Part shown: piece after piece, positions 56,469 through 64,000 of the stretch
How the letters are laid out: every line of letters starts with the position of its first letter
Position numbering within the stretch: position 1 is the stretch's first letter
Source: Phanerochaete sordida
Taxonomy: Eukaryota; Basidiomycota; Agaricomycetes; Polyporales; Phanerochaetaceae
Length of the DNA stretch: 64,000 nucleotides
Assembly (NCBI GenBank): GCA_019973155.2
Contig: BPQB01000057.1
Location: 1 to 64,000 of the forward strand
Direction of reading: 5' to 3'
Notes under the pieces: generated by a model
What the model was told of the DNA's origin: nothing
Databases searched by the model: none
Seen by the model: the letters and a program-made list of their open reading frames with translations, nothing else
Made by a program: the position numbers and the translations under genes

Positions 56469-58903
56469 ATGTCCGCTGTGCCCGTCCCCTTCCAGAATGG
56501 CCAAGCCTCTGCCGTTGCCGTGGGTCCCTCGCGTCTCCGGAGTTTTAGGCGCGCAGCTAACCGCGTGTCTCAGGTCGTCGTCGTGTTCGCGACGCTGTCG
56601 CTCGTCGCGCTCGATTTCTTCTGGCTGCGCGTGCTCTACATCGCGTTCCAGCAACTCCGCAACCGCGGGAGCGTGGGGCCGAAGCTCTGCCGCGAGAAGC
56701 ACATCTTCCACTCGCACCTCGGCGCGTACACCATCTCGCTGCTGATCAGCAACCTGCTCAGCAGCGTCTCGTTCGTGCTGAACGTCGCGTACCTTGCGGT
56801 CGGACACATCTCCTCAGGTAGGGTTGAATTGCGAGTCTGTTTTTGACAGTCCGAGCTGAGCGTATTTTACCCCAGGGCCTCTTTGCCGGTCACAGGGTAA
56901 GCGATTACGATAATTATCAGGGAAACGAGAAGGCTAACGCTACGGGTACTCTGCAGCTACTCTGAGTCAAGTCGCGGATGTCGCGACGGCGTACTTCACT
57001 GGCGCAATCGCTGTGCACACTTTCAACACGCTTGTGCTCCACCGCCGCCTTCCCGCCTGGTTTGGCGGTTTGGTTGTTGCGTTCGGTTGGATCGCTTCCA
57101 TTGTCATGGGTAAGTCCACCTGGCGATTTGTATGAGAAAGTCTAACGCAGGGTCCAGCTACCGTGCCTGCCCACTTCGAGACCAAGTTTGGCCCCTTCTA
57201 CACCATTGATGGTGCACTGTGCGGCATTGGTCCGGACTACGTGACATGGCAGACTTACATCCACCTATTGCCGGTGAGTCCAACAGCCTCTCAATATGAC
57301 TTGATAGCGACTGAAATTGCTCTGACAGATCTTCCTCGCCTCTCTTATTGCCGTGCTGTTCTATTCCCTGGTGTTCCTGACAATCCGGGGGACGCTGACG
57401 TTCCGCGACGGCCTTAAGTTCACCCTCGATCCCGAGGCTCGCAGGACTACTGTCTACGGCAACTTCGAGTCGCCGGTGTTCATCGCATCTATCTCGAGGG
57501 GAATGCTCTGGTACCCCACAGGTCAGTCTGACGGGGACACATTCCGTATTCATTGATTGACGCGCCATTTAATTTCTTAGTGTACGTCGCACTCATGTTT
57601 CCGCACCTCATTGCTTGCTTCGTGAGCGCGTCTGGCGCCAAGGTCTCCTTCAGCGCGAGGATTTTCACCGCAGCTTGCCAAGCTCTGCTGGGTATGTTCT
57701 TCGAATGCGTTGTAATCTGCGAGCTGACTTTCCGCTGTAGGTCTTGCAAACGTTTTGGTCTTCTACAATATCATTCGCATCATGGGGCCGGCGTTCCAAA
57801 GCCCCGCTCCTTCAGAGAAGTCGTTCGAGACTTCTTCAATCACCAAGGAGAAGTCCGGATCCCCAGTGGATGTCGCACCTCCAGTTGCTGCGTTCGTGAG
57901 ACCTGCCAAACCATTCCCTCCTCCGCGCTCCGCCTCGGTCATGAGCTCCAACGATTCGACCCGCGCTCTGTTGGCGTCTCGTTATAGGACCGCCTACGCT
58001 GGAAGTGTTGCAAGCACGAACGACGCTGTTTCGCTCGGCCGCCCGATCACGCCGGCCTCGGACCTCAACCAGCAAATCGCGGCGCCACAGCTTGCTGCGA
58101 CGAAGGACAGGCAGCTCTTCCACTTGGCTGTCTCCATTCCGGAAGAGAACGCTTCGCTACCGGCGCCTCGTCGCACTGCCCGTGCACACGTCGTCAGCCA
58201 GTCGCTTGATCAGGCTATGCTCTCTGCTGTGCCGCTGAAGACTCCCGCTGTTGCCGCTTTCCCCCAGAACGGCGGCTCGCAGAGGGACTCCTTCATCAAC
58301 ATGTATGCTTCCCGTTCACCGGTACCCGAGCCAGAGTTCAGCGACTCCGTGGAGACCAAGACTCGGATAGCTCCTCCCGCGCTTGTGCTCAACGACGGCG
58401 ACGCGGCTGCCGTCCCCTCGTCCAGCAGCGCGTCTGGCTACTCCTCCTCCAGCGCGTCCGACGTGCCGTCGAGCGCATTCGCAGACAAAAGGCAACTCCC
58501 CTCCGCACGCACGCCCTCCTTCCGCTCGACCGTGCGCGACCGCATGAGCACCGCCGACGTCCCCGAGACCGGCCTCTCTCCGCTCGCGTGGGCATCCATC
58601 GTCACGGACGCCGCGACGAGCAACGGCGGCGTGTCCGCGCCGCGCACGGACAAGGCCGCACGCCGGCGCTCGCGCTCGCTTGACAACCTCGCCGTCCCGG
58701 CGATGCTCCGCCCGCGCGCACCCGCGAGCGCGACGCTCCGCCGCAACTTCCCCGCCACGGACGCACTCCTGCCTCCGATGAGCGCGGGCGTTCCCTCAGC
58801 GCGCTCTGCGAACCGCGTTGCGCGCTGGGACTCGCAGAGCGTCGTGCGCCCCGGCCCTTTACGCCTCGCGGCATTCACCAACGCACGCTCTGACTCTCTG
58901 TGA
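56469..58903 (+). CDS. Seven-transmembrane receptor-like protein
   Basis: Seven exons: 56469-56817, 56876-56896, 56957-57109, 57158-57273, 57329-57521, 57581-57691 and 57741-58903, giving 701 aa. Hydrophobic helices at about residues 35-60, 83-112, 125-150, 158-180, 213-238, 280-300 and 305-330 suggest a GPCR fold; loop features include CGIGPDYVTWQTY between helices 4 and 5. A cytoplasmic tail of about 370 residues is rich in Ser, Pro and Ala. It resembles fungal nutrient- or pheromone-type GPCRs only in layout; the family is not certain. Exon 2 is only 21 nt. Confidence 0.75.
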
Positions 58904-59202
58904 GGGCATCCCGCTGGTCTGGCATGCCCTGCACCAGTATCACGTCGGAGCTGTGCTGTAGAGGCTTTCGGTCAACAAGTTCTGGAATTTGTAGCATAGT
59001 GTGCATTTGTCCGTTCGTTACACGTCGCAATGCTTTCGATTAATTGCTTCATCTAGGAGAGTAGCATAAGTTATAGATAACTTGCTTTTACTCTCGGACT
59101 ACACTTGTCTACTACTGGCTCTACGATTACAGTGGTAAGTAATACAGATGGGAAACCCTTTGCTCTTGCTTAGGTGCGGACGTTTCGACCACATTGGCCT
59201 CT
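58904..59202. other. Convergent 3' spacer, 300 bp
   Basis: AT-rich 3' flanks of the receptor-like gene and of the minus-strand F-box fragment. Nothing else seen. Confidence 0.6.
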
Positions 59203-60333
59203 TCAATCAAAACCACTCGACGTCTCGCCAAACAGCGGCCACGAAACGAAGTATTCCGGGCTGTAACGCTCGCAGAGCGCTGCCCATTTTGAATCGTTGC
59301 AGAACATCTCCCTATAGATATTGAAGACTGGCTTGCCCTGGGTATCGCGCTTGATGCCGCACACCGTGCCGGGGAGGCTATCCCGCTCATGGATCGCGAG
59401 TGAGCTGAGGCTTGGAATAGACGCCGCGAAGAGCCGCAGAACGTCCTCGAGTTCATCCAACGGCCCATTCGCGGCTCCACCGTGGGTGCACTCCCTGGGG
59501 CAGAAGCCCTCCTCGAAGTGGAGGAGCGTGGCAGGAGACGCAGGCGTTTCGAGGAGGTAGTTCCACCCGAAGTGCTCCAGGCGGCTGCGCCGCGCAAGGG
59601 CGGCTGCGTACTCCCAGGCCAGCGCGGGCCAGCGCGCCGCGATTGGGCCCGAGTCTTGCTCAATGCTCCGCTCGCGATACACGAGCGTGAGGCCCTCGAG
59701 CGCAGGGAGCGCCTCTGCGATACGCGCGAGGAGGCGCGGCGGCGCGTGGTTGATGCCCTCGAGCACGAGCATCCGGACGGGCGCGCGCGCGAGGGCGTCA
59801 ACGAGCACGGCGGTCTCGTCGCCCGTTATGCCGTGCGGGAACGTGAGCTTGACGTGCGTGAGATGCAGCTCTGGAGCGGCTTGCAGGAGGAAGAGCAGCG
59901 TCTGGAGTTCGTCGCCGTGATAGCGCCTGTTCACGCAGCTGATACGCAGCCGCTCGACCGTCGCGAAGGGGTTCGTGCGCTGAGTGACGGAGGGCGGCGG
60001 CAGGAAACGGTTCTCCTCGATGCCGTGGAGGTACAGCCAGCGGAGCTGAGGCAGGAAGTGGACGATCTTCCATAGCGCAGCTGTGGCTGCTGCTGAGCCG
60101 AAACACTTTAGTGCCAGATGTTCAAGCTTCGCCGGGCGATTGCGCGGCTCGCCATCGCGGAAGTCGACAGAGTAGGTGCTTATCTCGGGGTGTGAGAGAA
60201 GCGGAAGTGTGAAGATAGCCTCAAGGAGCTTGGTCGTCAAATGGATGTCGTGCAGCGCGAGCTTCGTCAACTTCGTGGTCTTGACAATGATGTCCCGGAC
60301 GAGCCTATTAAAAATCCTTAAAAATCCTGTCAA
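59203..60333 (-). pseudogene. 5'-truncated F-box/leucine-rich gene
   Basis: An uninterrupted minus-strand frame of about 375 codons resembles the C-terminal half of the F-box protein at 8257: shared order of LPPPSV-TQRTNPF, ARIAEALPALEGLTLVYR, and EHFGWN, followed by a different tail. No ATG lies near its beginning; the first codons are TTG. The part that would encode the F-box and the first repeats (roughly 300 residues in the relative) is missing. The lost 5' end abuts the plus-strand SPRY/F-box gene. The body has no stop or frameshift, so the loss looks recent, or the fragment is expressed from another start. Confidence 0.7.
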
Positions 60334-60391
60334 AGTCGCCGTGATTTTCGCCTCTCAGGACCCCCCTCCGCCTGACAAAAGCTCGCAGTTG

Positions 60392-62188
60392 ATGAGGGTA
60401 AGGAGTGCTCGCGGCGTCATCGTATCGTCAACTGCGCCCTCAGCCGGAGATACCATCGGGTGTGGTATATCTCGTCCGCATAATACGATATTCTACACGA
60501 AGAACGGCACCTGCATCGGTGAGTACAACGTGGTTATCAATTAACCAAACAGCATCAGTTTAGAACTGGCCGACTGACCTGCACTTCATAGGACGTTCCT
60601 GGTATCCCACAGCGCGCCATAACACGGAGTTGGAACTGCGCCCGCTGGTATGCATCGCCGGAATGCCTGTCTGTCCAACTTCCTGTTTTCGGACCCTCAT
60701 GGACATCTTCTACAACTTTGGGCATACAAAGTTCGCCTTCGATATGGCAAAGTTCGCGGCGCCACACTGGGAAGAAAGGCGGAGACGATTCTACCGACAA
60801 GCTGCGACTCTGCCGGGCGAGATCGTGATGGCGATCGTCGCTGTCTTCACGGACGAAGACTACCCTCGCTATGGTTCGTTGAGGTCAGTGTTAGTCAGCG
60901 ACGTACTCTTGCCAAAATTCTGACCTCATCTATAAAATAGCCCGTCGTGGGGAAGGCTCTCGGCCGTCTGCCGCACCTGGTCGAATATCTTTCGCCCACT
61001 GATGTTTCAGATCGCGGTGCTGGAGAAGATGTCGCATTATCACCACTTCAGAAACGCCCTCTACTCTTCTTGTGGGTGCGCCGGTTCTCTGGTATCTGAG
61101 CTGGACATACAGCCCGTTCCATGTCAGAGATACACCACGCCTGGACTTCCATTTGTCCTTGCCTCAATGTCATGGCGACTCCAGCAAGTGGCATGCCTCA
61201 GGTGGGTCGCACATGGCCGTCAGCATGACGCTCCGCCCCGTGTACAATCCGCTCTCCCCGCTCTTCTCCATCCGCTTCGTAGCCTCAGGTGGTTGGAGAT
61301 AATCAACTGGACCTGTGACTCCCTGTCGCAATTGTTCCGCATCATCCGTGCGATACACGGTCTGGAGATCCTGCGAATGACCTCTGTCGACATCACACAC
61401 AACAGCCGGCCTCTGTGCTGGCCAGCGTCGCTTACAAGGACCCCACCACATCTCATCGAGATCGACCGCTGCGATATGTCGGATGACGCACTCACAGCCT
61501 TCCTGAAGCTTGGCCTTTGCGGGCGGCCTAACCTGTTGCCTGCTTCACATCGCTCGCCCATCAAGTCGTGGTCTGTCGCGCGAGCCATCCACTTTGATGA
61601 CGCCACTGCGGTCGTCGCCATGCATGAAACCTTCATACAACGCTGGAAACATAGCTCCTCAACACACACTTCGATTTCTCTCGAGGTAGACAGTCTGTCT
61701 GACATGACAGGTATGTTCCGCTGATGCTGCTCCCGCAACGTGACCGCCTCAACATCACTATTGTAGTAAGCATCATTTTGGCAGCCGAAGAAAATTCGTG
61801 GTACCACACCAATGCCGAAATGCACAGCCCTGACGATGGAGATCTTCGACTGAGACGGATAGAGCTCCGGCAAAATCGAGCCAAGTACAGCAAAACTACG
61901 CTCAAGAGGCTCGACAGGTCACTGTGGGAGTCATCTCGTCGATCTCGGCCACCGTTGAGGTTTTCAGCGGTCTTATGCGCGGACAAGTACAAAGAGGACG
62001 TTGAGAGGGAGCTTCCACAGCTCATGCCACAGTTGTATCGCGCTGGCAGAGTCTCCGTCGTAAAGGTGGACCATCCGTCGCTCCCAGAGTGCCGGACCCC
62101 AGCGTGCAACGTAAGTGCACTTCACGCAAATTGGAAGGCGGCGCTAACCGTCATGGAGCACAGTGACACACTCTTTACTGGGAAATGA
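60392..62188 (+). CDS. Partial SPRY plus F-box protein
   Basis: Exons 60392-60518, 60592-60883, 60941-61710 and 61767-62188, giving 536 aa. It begins inside a SPRY domain: GDTIGCGISRPHNTIFYTKNG, then after the first intron the end of the fold with NFGHTKFAFD, as in RanBPM/VID30-type SPRY domains. The first half of the domain is absent. An F-box follows directly (LPGEIVMAIVAVF, then WGRLSAVCRTWSNIFRP), then leucine-rich stretches (LRSLRWLEIINW, GLEILRM). If intact it would link a SPRY ligand module to an SCF ligase. A strong GTAAGT at 62110 could remove 58 nt and end the protein right after PACN. The missing SPRY start and the head-to-head fragment to the left suggest a rearrangement. Confidence 0.6.
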
Positions 62189-62250
62189 TAGAATGCATAT
62201 GTGGGCGAAGAAAGTGACACAAATCGCTATTCGTCGTACACACGAATAGC

Positions 62251-64000
62251 TCAGAACGAGAACGTGGCGGCGTTCTTCCGGTTGCCGAAGAGATAGACGA
62301 GGGCCTGCGAGATGAAGAGACCGACTGTGATACCGATAGTGACAGTGACCATGGCCGTGCCGATCTCGGTAGCACTGTTTTGTGCGGTGATGCCGCCAGC
62401 CTCTGACAGACCTGACTGTGTACTTTGTGAGCAAAAGACCAGAGGCATCGAGATACCTAGGCAGCACTCACGGGAACAAGGAATAGCACGCCAGTGACCA
62501 TTGACGTGAAAGCAGTGCCACCCATCTTGCGCGAATACACGTTCCCGAGGAAGCCAACGACAAACGCGCCGATCGCGGAGACGACGTCGCTGCGGTGGAA
62601 GATGAAGTGGTCCGCAACCTTGTTCGCGGCGTACGAGGCACAAGAGATGACAACCATAACGAGCAAGTCCCAGTTGATCGGCTGCTCGTTATTCAGCGAC
62701 GAGAGCACCGAGAACACGGGCACGATGATGAACTGCGCCCACCACGGGTAGCGCTGCAGGTACCACGGGAACGACGACGGGCGGTAGCAGCCCTGGACGA
62801 TGTTCTGGCGCGTGAAGGGCGTCGAGGGCGTGAAGGTGAACGATCCGATGCGCGCGAGCTTCTGCGGGATGGTCGCGTTTGGGTCCGCGATGTAGGTGCC
62901 AGTCACGGTGATCGCGGCTGCAGCTCGTGCAGCAAGCGTGTCGAGTTCGTGGCGCGCTGAAGGGTCGAACAGCAAGAACAGATCGGAGCCAAACTGCAGG
63001 CCGAATCCGAGGAATAGTGTGTAGATGAGGGCGTATACCATCTTGATGGAACCGCACAAGATGTTCTTGGACGCCAGGTCTAGCGAACTTGTCACTGAGG
63101 GAATGTCAGCAGGTGCAACCTGAAAGATGGGGTGCACAAATCTTACGGATCAAGAAACCAGGCAGGATGGTAACCACTGCCGCGGATGACACAGACGCAT
63201 AGCAGAATATCTGTGAGCGGATGGAGCTGAGACCTCGTGCAACGAATGAAATCACTATCACAGAGAGAATCCTATAAAACATATCAGCAGCCTGTCATCA
63301 GAGATGGAAGAATCACAGAACTGACTCATAGACGTTGGCATAGAGGACGCTCCTCCTGGAGGCGATGTATGTCTGTATGCAAGTGAGGAACAGCGACCCG
63401 CCTCCGGCCAAAAACATGTCGACGAGTGATCCACCGAAGGCGATTGGGCAGATAAGCCCCGCGATGAGGAAGGACAGCATCAAGCGGTATGGGACGCGTA
63501 GCATCGGTCCCTTGGCCAACATCTTGTCCAGCTCTTCGGTCGCCTTCTTTGCGCTGATCTCATCGTGCACGACGGCTCGGTATATGCTGTGCAGGCGATG
63601 GATATTTCCCAGGGAGAGCCGGCCACCGCATTTTGCAAAGTGCATCTGCGACGTCTTCGTCTCTTCGTCGCCGAATGATGCGATGATGAGCCCGGGCATG
63701 TGGGTAAACTCGGCATCGACCTCCAGAATCCGGGCAGCGGATAGTAGCTGGGACTCCATACGATGCGACGGTGCGCCGAAGGAGAGGAGCGCTCGGGCGA
63801 ATGTCATGAGGAAGTTCTGGCGAGCTTCAATCGCTGTACGAGAGAATCAGCGGGCCGCAGCAGCCGTGCAGATGAGCACTCACAGGACAGATTGTACTCG
63901 ATACGAATCCGGTGCTTTTCCTTCCTGCGCTCCTTGTACGTGAGCTGCTGACGTGCGTTCTTCTCGATGTCGTCGATGTCCTCCAGGTTTCCCTTCTTCA
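62251..64000 (-). CDS. ThrE/Prm10-type multispan membrane protein (5' end outside window)
   Basis: Exons complement(63884->64000), (63326-63833), (63147-63271), (62472-63094) and (62251-62415); at least 512 aa seen, start beyond the right edge. DUF1212 (ThrE) features are FGAPSHRMESQLLSAA, MPGLIIASFGDEET, then LSLGNIHRLHSIY. A first bundle of helices follows, then the ThrE_2 half with WWAQFIIVPVFSV and VVGFLGNVYSRK. Bacterial ThrE exports threonine; the fungal homologue Prm10 is pheromone-regulated in yeast, with unknown substrate. About ten membrane helices. The C-terminus (GNRKNAATFSF) is short. Confidence 0.88.

Noticed and set aside
1..64000. tRNA, rRNA, CRISPR arrays or transposable elements
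   Set aside because: No cloverleaf with A/B boxes, regular short repeats, terminal inverted repeats with transposase, or reverse-transcriptase motifs were recognised on reading both strands; a covariance-model or repeat search could still find small ones.

Overview
The window is nuclear DNA from a filamentous basidiomycete, most likely a polypore-like agaricomycete. Nearly every gene is cut by short (about 47-62 nt) GT-AG introns with CTNAN-type branch sites, genes are dense and GC-rich in their coding parts, and several families are typical of Agaricomycetes: DUF6533 seven-helix proteins, F-box/leucine-rich proteins, GMC oxidoreductases and a questin-oxidase-like protein. I read about 29 protein-coding loci, two of them broken, plus one unresolved locus. 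No rRNA, tRNA, CRISPR or transposon was recognised. Gene models were built by hand by joining exons so that frame and family similarity are kept, and exon coordinates are given in each entry.

1-10.5 kb: a tandem pair of NmrA/epimerase-like Rossmann proteins (with duplicated promoter and 3' flank), a tandem pair of LamG/concanavalin-like proteins (the first carries a one-base frameshift), and an F-box protein. 11-14 kb: a questin-oxidase-family protein tail-to-tail with a metallo-beta-lactamase-fold hydrolase. 15-25.2 kb: a gene-poor stretch with three DUF6533 membrane-protein paralogues. Each appears to contain two exons only 2 nt long at identical positions, the most unusual signal in the window.

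26-56 kb is the conserved core: a GBD/FH3 (formin N-terminus-like) protein, a GMC oxidoreductase, COQ9, eIF3j, a coiled-coil protein, SDE2, a DUF1295 membrane protein, the proteasome assembly factor PAAF1/Rpn14, a small membrane protein, a secreted six-hairpin-glycosidase-like protein, trimethyllysine dioxygenase (carnitine synthesis), homoaconitase (lysine synthesis), an AIFM3-like Rieske/flavin oxidoreductase, a single-pass membrane protein and DNA polymerase eta. Several neighbours are divergent and share intergenic regions of about 190-370 bp (COQ9/eIF3j, SDE2/DUF1295, PAAF1/membrane protein, homoaconitase/AIF-like, single-pass protein/Pol eta).

56-64 kb: a seven-helix receptor-like protein, then two head-to-head F-box relatives. 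The minus-strand one has lost its F-box half, and the plus-strand one starts inside a SPRY domain, which suggests a rearrangement breakpoint near 60.35 kb. Last comes a ThrE/Prm10-type membrane protein that runs off the right edge. There is no single multi-gene pathway; the accessory blocks (1-25 kb and 59-62 kb) look like family expansions, and the middle is housekeeping.
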